Below, piece by piece: positions 1 to 9,671 of a stretch of DNA of 64,000 nucleotides. This DNA is from Pilaira anomala (taxonomy: Eukaryota > Mucoromycota > Mucoromycetes > Mucorales > Mucoraceae). How positions within the stretch are numbered: the stretch's first letter is position 1; each line of letters starts with the position of its first letter. Both the position numbers and the translations under genes were made by a program. The stretch is taken from contig JAIXMQ010000016.1 in NCBI GenBank assembly GCA_025716855.1, positions 434,001-498,000 of the forward strand. The letters run 5' to 3'. Under the pieces are notes generated by a model that had not been told where the DNA came from, did no database searches, and saw only the letters and a program-made list of their open reading frames with translations.

Positions 1-1
1 T

Positions 2-600
2 GTTTACTTTTATACAAAATCACCTCGTATCGAACCCAAAATGAAAAGAAAGGCTGATCAGTTAGTAGCCAAATGGAGCAGATTAGTTATTAAACGTAGT
101 GAAAATTATAAGGAACGTCGTCATGCTGTTCAAGAGTTCAGACAAGAGGATATGTAAGTCTTAATGTTGATTATATTACAGGTTGTTAAACTCATATTCA
201 AACCGAATGTAGGATCCATCAAAGAAAGAAGTACAGACGACCTGAAGAAGAGCCTGAAGAAGACAAGTACGTATAATGATGAAAGACTTTTCTCGATAAC
301 ATAGGCTAATTCCTTTTTTTTTTCATAGGCGTGAGAATAGATCTCATGTACGTATCCCTATGGCCGTCGCCGCAGACTACGATATTGTTCCTCAAAGTAC
401 AATTAGAGTTGATAAGAGTAGAGGAAATAGGGTAAATTAATTTAATTTGTTTGTCAAAGCTATGTAAAACTAACAAATATCTTTTTTTTCAGCCCGATAA
501 TACCTATAAGAGATTAAATAACACTATGCGTTCTATCAGGACGGGACCTAAAAGAAGCACTCCCAAGGTTTCAATTGAAGGAAAAGGAATGTCCTTCTAA
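2..600 (+). CDS. IWS1: IWS1/SPN1 transcription elongation factor, C-terminal part (5' truncated by window edge)
   Basis: This is the 3' end of the gene for Spn1/IWS1, which binds Spt6 and RNA polymerase II during elongation. Exons are 2-153, 213-266, 329-431 and 493-600, all with GT-AG borders. The reading frame stays open across all joins and ends in TAA, giving 138 residues. The first residues (VYFYTKSPRIEPKMKRKA, then ADQLVAKWSR) match the end of the TFIIS N-terminal-like helical domain of IWS1, where the trait 'hPRE/..K..A..L...WSRpi' is typical. The end (STPKVSIEGKGMSF) matches the conserved IWS1 terminus with its 'SIEGR/K.M' motif. The N-terminal acidic region and domain start lie outside the window. 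Assignment rests on recalled family motifs, not a search. Confidence 0.88.
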
Positions 601-889
601 TTTATTTTTTATTTTTTATTTATTAAATGACTAAAAATGTTAAAATTCATAATAAGATGAATGGCTGTAAAAATTGTAAAAAAAAAATAAAAAACTTGAC
701 AGCATTGATACTAATGTTTAAGAGTTTAAAATTATAATGAGAAATGTTACACATAATATCATGCAAAAGAGTTTCCACTTTTGTCTGAGCTTACACCCCT
801 AGAGATTTTTGGAACAAAAAAGGTTAATTCAAACGAGTTAAACTTTACTTCTAAAAAAATTACTCCCCTCATGTTGTGATTTGTAAAAT

Positions 890-1400
890 AGATGTAATTG
901 TCGTGTTTGCATCATCTCTACTTACATAAACGTAAGTTGATCAGGGATATAAAACTAAACATTATAATAAAAACCTGTTATATCTTCATAATATGTACTA
1001 TACATGTTTAACATTGTATATCGTTATCAATATCTTGAGCCTAAAGGAAATATTATATATTTAAATACAGATACAACTAAATTCAAATATGATAGCCATG
1101 AGCAAACAATAAAATAAAATTGGGATAAAATAAAATCTCAATTTATATTAATAAATAGAAAAAGAGAGATATTTACTGATAATAGTCTCGATAACAAGAT
1201 TAGCTACCTTGTGTTGGGATAAGAACGGCTATTACCAGCAAAAATACATTATTCACCTATTAATAATAAAATGATATTATATTACCAGTATACAAAACAA
1301 GAATAAAAAGAATAACGTTGTTAGAATAATAAATATCCCAACAACTCTCAATTCAATCCCGAAAATGGGAAAACATAATTCAATCCAAACAGAAGAGTTT
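890..1400. repeat. Dispersed repeat copy A, possible copia-type LTR relic
   Basis: The stretch is clearly similar to 46486-46930 on the same strand: both contain the 14-mer ACATGTTTAACATT, a shared 'TATCAATATCTTGA' and 'TGTTGGGATAAGAACGGCT'. The right part (1336-1390) is also similar to 52762-52810, both having CAACAACT.TCAATT.AATCCCGAAA. TGTTGGGATA at 1212 and TATCCCAACA at 1334-1343 form perfect 10-bp inverted ends with TG...CA borders, as in copia LTRs. I find no primer-binding site, polypurine tract, target duplication or gag/pol frame, so an LTR origin is inference. Confidence 0.5.
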
Positions 1401-1599
1401 GTTTAACCTTGCATGATGGATTTCCGATCAAAGTAACTCGCCAATATATACGCGTAATTATAACAGAAGGATCTAGAATGTGACACGGGAAGAAGACATT
1501 AAATCATAACATATAATATATTATAGCAAAATTATATCATATCTTTATTATAACATTATCACTTATAACCAATAATCATCATGAACATACTTACCTTTA

Positions 1600-1679
1600 C
1601 CATATCTATATACATCTTCTATGATATCAATTGATATCATTTTCTGTATGTTTCCGCTGAAGAAAACATATAGATATGG
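1600..1679. repeat. Nested palindrome / inverted repeat
   Basis: Positions 1621-1640 are a perfect 20-bp palindrome (ATGATATCAATTGATATCAT). It is flanked by a second perfect inverted repeat, CCATATCTATAT at 1600-1611 and ATATAGATATGG at 1668-1679. It lies outside any gene model. It could be a remnant of a mobile element end or simply AT-rich symmetry. Confidence 0.6.
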
Positions 1680-2239
1680 CCATCATTTAGATAGTTTTCC
1701 TCTTGCCTGATTTTATATCTTCCTTAAATAAAACTATCGTAACAGAGTTTTAACAATACTTTTCTTTCCCTGTTCTACATTTTTATGTTTACCTTTATTT
1801 CCATTTCCTATTTCAACACATGTGTGCTTCAACAATTCGTTTTACTAAGTTTAAGGCCCCTCACGAGCACATATTTTTTTTAATGGTCCAAATTGACCAG
1901 TTAGAGATTATTTGAACATGCTGTGTACTTATAACAAAATAATTTTATTCACAAATGAACATTATACTAAAAGAAAAAATCAATTACGTAGAGGAGAAAA
2001 CATTGGGCCAAGGTTGCCTAAACCAGCACTATCTTCTTCTTTAGTCAACTTGATGATGGCTGGGTTGACTATATCACTAAGTCGGGTATATTTTTCTGGA
2101 TTGTAAACACAATCCGAAATGTTGGCTTGATGTTCGTTTTTAAGCTTGCAGATATTTTCCACTGAATTCTCCAACAAGCATTACTTTTTCTTAAACCAGT
2201 CCTAGAGTCCGGGCCGCCTAATGACCCTTCATTACATTA

Positions 2240-2470
2240 GAGCTAAATTGATAAAAATCAAGAAAAAATTAATTGAGAAACAATAAAAAAAAATCACATC
2301 AATGAATACTAATTTAGGAATGGACGGGTTCTTTGGAAGGCTACCAAGGATGGATTCATTATACTATCAGGTTTTTTGATCGTTGTTTATGTAACAAAGG
2401 AAAAGAATCTGTAGCCTACAAAAAAAATTATTTTTCTCAATTAATTTCTAGACTTTTATCAATTTAGCTC
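2240..2470. mobile_element. MITE-like element, 231 bp, TA target site (Tc1/mariner-type inference)
   Basis: The two ends are terminal inverted repeats of about 40 bp. The left end begins GAGCTAAATTGATAAAA and continues to 2279; the right end (2431-2470) is its reverse complement with three mismatches and a 3-nt gap. The outer 17 bp are identical. The element is bordered on both sides by TA, the classic target duplication of Tc1/mariner transposons. The interior has no coding frame, so this is non-autonomous. Confidence 0.8.
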
Positions 2471-3481
2471 TAACCTTTTCTCAATTTTACTGAAAAATAC
2501 AATATATTGATTTTCTAAAATTGTGCGAAATTTATAAGTTAAAGTGAGCAATGTGTATTTCAAAAAATGAGCAAAAAACAAATAAAAAAGTGTGCAATTT
2601 TTTTTAGAGTGTACGAATAATTTATGAAAATAGTGTACAATAAAAAATTTGATTTTTCGGTGAGTGTATAGGTCAAGTTAAGACCTTCGATAAAGAGTTT
2701 TGTTCTAGCTACGATTGGTCAAAACAGGCGAAATCAGCTAAAAAATTGTTTTTAAAGTACAATCTTTTCTATGTGTTATACAAACGTTATCTTGGATAAA
2801 TAAACTATAAAAGTAACTTAAAAAAAAAGCTCGTACAGGTACATAAAAAAAGAAAAAATTCTGTTAGACTCAATTACTTCAACATGTACCGCAAATTAAG
2901 AAGTATTTTACGACCTGTTGAAGAAATGTTTTTGTTGGGTACCTTTAGTTACACCATGTTAGTCAATCTGAGACAGGATGAGAAAATATTGGGAATTATT
3001 TTTCTCAATTTTTTTTTTTTTTGTGATCTGCTTAATAAATCACCAGCGACCAATCTTATACTTTACTTTTTATGACTAATTGCATATTCAATATATAAAA
3101 ATGTAGCTTTCTGTAAAAAAAAAAAAAAAAATTGTGAGATAGAGTTTCGATATACAGTTCAATGTATCGTTATTGTAGCACGATATGTATGTTGCCAATT
3201 ACTGTAGCACGACATATTTTTTATTTTTAAGAAGCTTGTCAATTATTGCGATATCGAGAATAATTGAAATTGATAGGCAATGTAGCAGATAATGTACATC
3301 TATAATCTTACAGCTTCTTACTCCGAATGTGGTGGGTAAAACTTTAAATATGTAGGGATGCTGGATCAAATGGAATAAAAAAATATTGGTACTTAGGCAT
3401 TCAGAAATAAAACCCACTTATTACCTCAGTTATTGTATATGGAAAAGTAATAATAATCTAGTATTAATAAACTGTGGTGTC

Positions 3482-3485
<4 letters not shown>

Positions 3486-3523
<38 letters not shown>
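3486..3523 (+). repeat. Poly(T), 38 nt
   Basis: Uninterrupted T tract, one of many homopolymers in this window; it lies about 310 bp upstream of the first MFS start codon. Confidence 0.9.
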
Positions 3524-3525
<2 letters not shown>

Positions 3526-3834
3526 GGATTGATACTCTCACGTAAATACGAAAAATGTTCACATGTACTCGCGCTTACTAAAAAACATCTAAATTCAGTA
3601 ATATATACTGACAGATAACGAAGTATACAAGATGCTTTTAAAAGTCCATTATTAATCAAGTGTTGGTCTGAAGCTTATTTTATGAAGAGTGTAGCACTAA
3701 ATATAAAATGCGACTCCAGCTAATTCCGATAGCAACAAACTGGTTTCAATAGAGTTCATATAAAATACGTAACTCTTAAAAATAGCTTTATTTTTCTTTT
3801 CTTAGTCTGTCTTTTTTTTTTCTTGAATTAAATT

Positions 3835-5514
3835 ATGGTCAATCAATCAGAAGAAATTCATTCATTCGACGAAAAAAAAGAGCCATACAACAGCTCAACT
3901 TTCAACAATGATATTGAAGAAATCCCAAATAATGAAGAAAACTCTCCAGAGTTGATTGCAGCTGAAAAGTCATTACTGTGGAAACTTGATTTTCTTTATG
4001 TTATGCCTTGTATTGCTATTCTTAATTTTTTGCAATTTTTTGATAAATCTGCATTAAATTATTCTGCCCTATTGGGTATTAAGGAAGATACAAATATTAC
4101 AGATAGTCAATTTGGCTGGTTAGGATCAATCTTTTATCTTGGTTACTTGCTCTATCAGGTAAGTCAAAAGAAATACGGTAAGCTTTATACGAGTTACTAA
4201 TTTACTATGTAGGTACCAAATACGTTTTTCCTTCAAAGACTTCCTATTGGAAAATATGTCGGTACACTCATTGTTACTTGGGGTGTCGTACTTACTGTCA
4301 CTTGCGTCGGAAAAAATTTCTCTCAATTAGCTGCCCTACGTTTCTTACTCGGTTTTTTTGAGGCCGGTATTTATCCTTGTTGTATGATGATTATCAGCTC
4401 CATGTATCGTCGCCATGAGCAAGCTGGTCGTATTGGATGTGTTTATATTTGTAATGGTTTAGCTATGGCCGTCGGTGGTCTTGTCAGTTATGGTATTGGT
4501 CATATGATGGGTGTACGAGGCATGAATGCTTGGCAATGGTAAGATTTATGACTTGGAATTTGTTATATTTTTATCATTATAGAGCTAACTTATTTTTTCT
4601 TTAAAAGGATTATGATTATCCTTGGATCAGTTACAATTGCTTTTGGTATTTTCTGCTTCTTTTTATTGGTGGATAATCCAAAATCCAAGTTCCTTCGTTT
4701 AACTCCTGATGAAAAGAAGGTTGTCGAACTTCGTACTATTGATAATTCTACTATCATCACCAGAGAAATTAAATTTCACCATATGCTTGAGGCACTCAAA
4801 GAACCCCGCTATTATTGTTTTATTTTTGCTTCGTTGCTTTATAATCTCCAAAATGGTGCGCTCAACACTTTCAGTTCTATCATCACAGCTGGTTTCGGAT
4901 TTTCTGTAAGCTCATATAATAACGTATTGGATAGATATATATCGATTACTAATTTTTTTTTTTTTTTTTTTTAGAATTTAAATGCGATTTTACTTAGTGT
5001 CCCCTCTGGTGTAGTTGATTGCATATATATTGCGTTCGCTGTTTGGTACAACCGTCGATATGGCCAATCGCTTCATCTTGCTAGCATTTTGCTCGTTATT
5101 GCTATTGTCGGTCTTTTGCTACTTGTTGTCATCCCTGTTCCACAAATTAAGCTATTAGGTCTTTATATGTGTTGGTCATTTGCTGCTTCTTATACCCTTT
5201 TTTTGACTTCTTTGACCAATAACGTTTCAGGTTATACAAAGAAGATCTTTTACAGTAGTTCAGTTATGGTATTTTATACCTTTGGTAATTTTGCTGGCCC
5301 ACAAATGATGGTTCCTTCACAAAAGCCTTTATACCTTGGTGGTATGATTGGTTATATGGCAGCTGATGTTGTTTGTATTATTCTTTTACAAATTGCACGT
5401 TATTGTATGGCCAAGACCAATAAGCAACGTTTGGATAATCCTTCTAGCGAAAAGGTTGATGTAAATGATGATTTGACTGATGTTGAAAACCCTCACTTCA
5501 TTTATAGATTATAA
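3835..5514 (+). CDS. MFS transporter, anion:cation symporter family (Dal5/Tna1-like), copy 1
   Basis: Plasma-membrane transporter of the ACS family (TC 2.A.1.14), whose members carry organic anions such as allantoate, nicotinate or vitamins by proton symport. Exons are 3835-4158, 4213-4538, 4608-4905 and 4975-5514 (all GT-AG), giving 495 residues, a normal length. After a hydrophilic acidic N-terminus of about 50 residues come about 12 hydrophobic segments. Family hallmarks seen are WKLDFLYVMPCIAILNFLQ followed by FDKSALNYS in helix 1 and its loop, GYLLYQVPNTFFLQRLP, and RFLLGFFEAGIYP after helix 4. The C-terminal tail is acidic and cytosolic. A near paralogue follows 1.75 kb downstream in the same orientation with identical lengths for the last three exons. 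Substrate cannot be told from sequence. Confidence 0.92.
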
Positions 5515-7263
5515 ATCCATATTATCCCTTTCCTTTAATACACTCACTACTATTTAGTCTAACCTGTCATTTATAATAATACCCAATTTTTAATTAAAAA
5601 ACAGAGCTAACATAAACAAAAAAAAAATGTCATTCTTCAATTACCTTATCCACTGAATAAAACCGTAACATGAAATAGGTTAGAACAACTATAAATATCC
5701 AATAGATTTTTGTATCACAAAATTAAATAACAATGACAAAAATTTCTCAGAAATATTTAGAGCAGTAGGGCCCTTTCTTTCTTATTTCGCTCTAAAATCA
5801 TTTCATTTCCAAGTTAAATTTGTCAAACAATAATCTTGTACTCGAATGTCTCTCTTTAAAATGTGTGTAAATTGAAAAATTTCTTATAGCGTAGAATAGT
5901 AGTAGCTCATGTTAGCAAAAAATTTTGTCAGCTTTTTTAAATAATAATTTCCAGCTTCTCAAAAGAGAGTCCAGCTATACTTATTACAGATCATATAGAC
6001 TTATCTATCTAACATCTACACACTTGGAGTAGTTAGCTCGTAAAAAAGACATGTATATATACAAGCTATATCACTTTGTCTCCGTGCTCTTAGTAAAGAG
6101 AAAAAATATGGTACAGATTATACTTGTAATACCAAAAGCATTCGAAGCATTTTTGTACACTTAAAAACAGTGTACGAGAGCATAAAAAAAAACAAGGTCA
6201 TCAAGTAACGCCATATTTCTGGGGCCTAATATACTGACCACGTTTACCACTTTAATAATGCATATCTGTCTCTGCTGTGTATTTTTAAAGCAACTGTACT
6301 ACAACAACAAAAAAAATTTGTACACCATTTCCCTTTTAACATGCTATTTTATCTTTTATATTTTATTAAAGATCTAATAATCATATCTTTGTTATACTGG
6401 TATCACTTCTATACTGTGGCTTAAGCTTAATATAATAATTTTTAATGATCATACGCTTCTAATCTTTCATGTACCTTTATGGGGACATCATAGGATTTGA
6501 ATATACATAATATCTGAGTTTATACTATCGGGCATTCAACTGTCAGAAAGTTTTCTGTTGGCAGTCTTTTAGAACGTTTTATTGCACAACCTGATCGATG
6601 ACCAATTGCCCTGAATTACTTTCTTTATATAGAGCTGTCGATATACTATACTAGTCTTTATGCTGCTGTATTTTAGACTAGTTATGTGTAAAGAAGTTTT
6701 TACTTTACTGTTTCTGCAGGTCATGTTATCAAACTGAGTTCTCTTGGTTTTTGTTTACAAATATTGATATCGGAGTGAAAAATTCAAGAGATATTTGTAG
6801 TGTAAAGTCAATTAAACACTGCATCTGTGCGATATGTATAGAATATAGTTAAAGGGATAGACTCAAAACTCTTTCCGATTTTACTATACTTCCAACTAAC
6901 TTCTTACCACTTATCGAAGAGAGATTTTGGAGAGGTGTCATCGCTTAAAAACGCCAAAAATATGATTTACAAGACGCAAAATTTTAAACACAATGGGGCG
7001 CCTCTCCTACCCAAATTCCGTTACACCTGATTGAATTCACTAAAAAGAGCTAATTCATCTTCAGTACTCTTTTTTTCAACTCTTTCTTTTCATATTTTCT
7101 TTTTTATAATATACTAAAAAAAAAAAAAAAGGAAAAATAGGAAAAACAAACACTCTTGTTTCTTTACTTTCTCTTTTTTAAATTCTTTTGTAAACATACA
7201 GACACCAAAATTTTCGATACTAAGTCTATTCAGTCAGCGGCGTACACAACGTCTGACATCAAT
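5515..7263. other. Intergenic spacer between the MFS paralogues
   Basis: About 1.75 kb of AT-rich DNA. It presumably holds the terminator of copy 1 and the promoter of copy 2. Only short frames and short A/T tracts are present; a pyrimidine-rich stretch (about 7070-7105) and a poly(A) (about 7116-7130) precede the copy 2 start. I see no gene, RNA gene or repeat in it. Confidence 0.55.
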
Positions 7264-8983
7264 ATGGATTCTTTAGAAAAGAGATCTACTAACTCATTAT
7301 ATGGAAATAATCACTATGAGACAGAAACAATCGATCAGTATGAAGCATATAGAGACGACGATATCCCCATGTCAACAGAAGAAAAGGCACTCGTGAGAAA
7401 AATAGATTTTTTTTTGATGCCTCTTGTGTGTACCATCGATTTTTTGCAGGTATTTTTTTTTTAAAAAAAAAAGCTGAAGACACATAAAATATTAAATAAT
7501 ACCTTTTAAAAAAATAGTTTGTGGATAAATCTTGTATTAATTATGCTGCTGCTTTGGGGTTCAAAGAGGATATCAATATCAACGGAAGTCAATATAGTTT
7601 AATTAGTTCTATTTTTTACTTGGGTTATTTATTATTTCAGGTAACATCATTTACAAACATACCATAAAAACCAATGAAAAAAAAAACTCATACGTTATTT
7701 TAGTTGCCAAACAATTACCTTCTCCAGAGAATTCCTGTGGGGAGATATATTGGCATTCTCGTAATAATATGGGGTGTTATGTTGACTTGTACAGCAGCAG
7801 GAAAAAACTTCTCTCAGGTTGCTGCCTTTAGATTTTTACTTGGCTTTTTTGAAGCTGGTGTTTATCCTTCTTTAACGCTATTAGTTAGTACGTTCTACCG
7901 TAGAAGCGAGCAGGCAGCCCGTTTAGGTGCTTTTTGGATTTGTAATGGTTGTGCTCTAGTCATTGGCGGTCTTATCACCTATGGTATTGATTCAATGGGT
8001 GATGCCCATGGTATTGAACGATGGAGATGGTACTTATTCAAATACAATTAATAATTTACACAAGCTAATTGATATTATTCAATAGGATTATGATCATCCT
8101 TGGTGCCTTCACTACCTTTGTCGGTATATTCAGTTTCTTCTTTTTAATTGACAATCCTAAATCTCCTGCATTACACTTGAACGCAGAGCAAGAGATTTTG
8201 GTTGAAGAAAGAACCCGTGATAATGCTGTTGTACGTACGACTATGATTAAAAAAGAACACATCTATGAGGCTTTAAAAGAACCAAGATTTTGGTGCTTCT
8301 GCTTCTGCTGTTTGTTTATTAATTTGCAAAATGGTGCCATGACCACTTACAATACTCAGTTTGCTATGGGTTTTAACTTTACAGTAAGTGTATATATAAT
8401 TTAATTTTTCTTCCCTTCTTTATTAACAAGAAAAACTATTTAGGGATTAGAAGCAGTTCTACTCAGTATCGGTACTGGTGCTGCCGATATTTTTTTTATT
8501 TTAATTGCAATTTATTCTGTGCGAAAAACAAGACAGACCATTTACACAGCGATTGTGCTTATGATCGTTGATATTCTTGGTCTTATACTTCTTCAGGTTA
8601 TACCTGACCCTCATTTAAAGCTTATAGGGTTCTATCTCTCTTGGTCTTATTGTGCTGTCTATGTACTCATGGTAACTTCAATTTCTAACAATGTTTCCGG
8701 CTATACCAAAAAGATTTTTTACAACGGTATGGTTATGGTTTTCTACACCATTGGCAATTTTTGTGGGCCGTTAATGATATTAGAGCATCAAGCGCCCAAT
8801 TATACTAGTGCTATGATTACTTACATATGTGCAAATTGCGTTGTTGTTATATTACTCTTTACGGCTCGAAGCCAGATGGCTAAAGTTAACAGAGAGAGAT
8901 TATCGTCTGAAGCTGTTGTCATGACCCATGTAGAAGACGATCTCAGCGATGTACAAGACATCAATTTTCTTTACCGTTTATAG
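7264..8983 (+). CDS. MFS transporter, anion:cation symporter family, copy 2 (tandem paralogue)
   Basis: Same family and likely membrane role as the gene at 3835-5514. Exons are 7264-7449, 7518-7640, 7704-8029, 8086-8383 and 8444-8983, giving 490 residues. I chose ATG at 7264 (MDSLEKRS) because the open frame further upstream has no ATG. Shared signatures include FVDKSCINYAAALGFKED, GYLLFQLPNNYLLQRIPVG, RFLLGFFEAGVYPS and NNVSGYTKKIF. Exons 3, 4 and 5 have exactly the same lengths as exons 2, 3 and 4 of copy 1 (326, 298 and 540 nt). The difference is one additional intron (7450-7517) that copy 1 lacks, placed after DFLQ. Both C-termini end in an aromatic/Leu motif, YRL. Confidence 0.92.
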
Positions 8984-9671
8984 AACAGTGATACAGATGA
9001 TAACCTTACCACCTCTCTTTTTTTTTTAAATACTCCTTACATTTACCAAAATCTGTACTCTGTAATATTTTACTAATTACTATCTACATATACACCAATT
9101 TTTTTATTTTAGCATATTTACATTACTTATCAATATATTAATCAATAAATGCAAAGCTATATACATTGTACTGCATTTGAAAAACAAATATATGCAAGCC
9201 ACATTGTTCTACTTTATTTATTTGTATAAAAATAATGTACCGAAGTATCTCTATCGAGATTGTGAATATTTCCTTAATTTGTAAAATCGTATATTTAATG
9301 CAAGATAAACGCCTCTAATATTTTGGTGGTCTTTGGATCATCCAAACTAAGTGGAATTCTTGCTGTCTTGATATTTGCTCGTACCGTGCTATGAAATCCC
9401 CTATTTATTAAAGTACCATGATAATTGAAAACTTTTAAGGCTGCCTTTATTTTATTATTATGAAAAATATTAATAAATATCCTAATAATTTTAGAATCTG
9501 ATAAAATGTATGAGCTACACATCAATTATTTGATGAAAATCGAAAGCAAGGGTTTTACTTAAAACTGTTGTCTTAAATGCTGAACGAAACCAATACTTGT
9601 CAATAATGTTAATACAGACAGAAAAAAAAAATCTTTTTAAATAAACCCTTTTTACTTCTTAAAAAAAAATA
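8984..9671. other. Intergenic spacer
   Basis: About 690 bp between the second MFS gene and the first arrestin gene. It contains a minus-strand open frame (9295-9522, starting at an ATG, ending ..RIPLSLDDPKTTKIL..) that looks coding-like but is unrecognised and could be a relic. No repeat or RNA gene was seen. Confidence 0.45.

Larger units (their letters stand above)
601..3834. other. Repeat-rich intergenic spacer, no convincing gene
   Basis: About 3.2 kb between IWS1 and the first MFS gene. It holds an LTR-like dispersed repeat (about 890-1400), nested palindromes (1600-1679), a 231-bp MITE (2240-2470), a direct-repeated TGTAGCACGA motif near 3173 and 3204, and a 38-nt poly(T) (3486-3523). 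A 65-residue minus-strand frame at 1980-2177 looks mildly coding-like but has no recognisable domain and stops on both sides. I see no RNA gene. The 200 bases before 3835 are T-rich and probably contain the MFS promoter. Confidence 0.6.

Noticed and set aside
1980..2177. 65-codon minus-strand frame in the IWS1-MFS spacer
   Set aside because: Mildly coding-like (YNPEKYTRLSDIVNPAII) but no start context, domain or continuation; kept only as a note.
7156..7263. Longer N-terminus for the second MFS gene
   Set aside because: The upstream open frame lacks an ATG before 7264 and its hydrophobic start does not resemble the paralogue's N-terminus.
9295..9522. 75-codon minus-strand frame
   Set aside because: Protein-like end (RIPLSLDDPKTTKIL) but unrecognised and isolated between two well-defined genes; insufficient support for a gene call.
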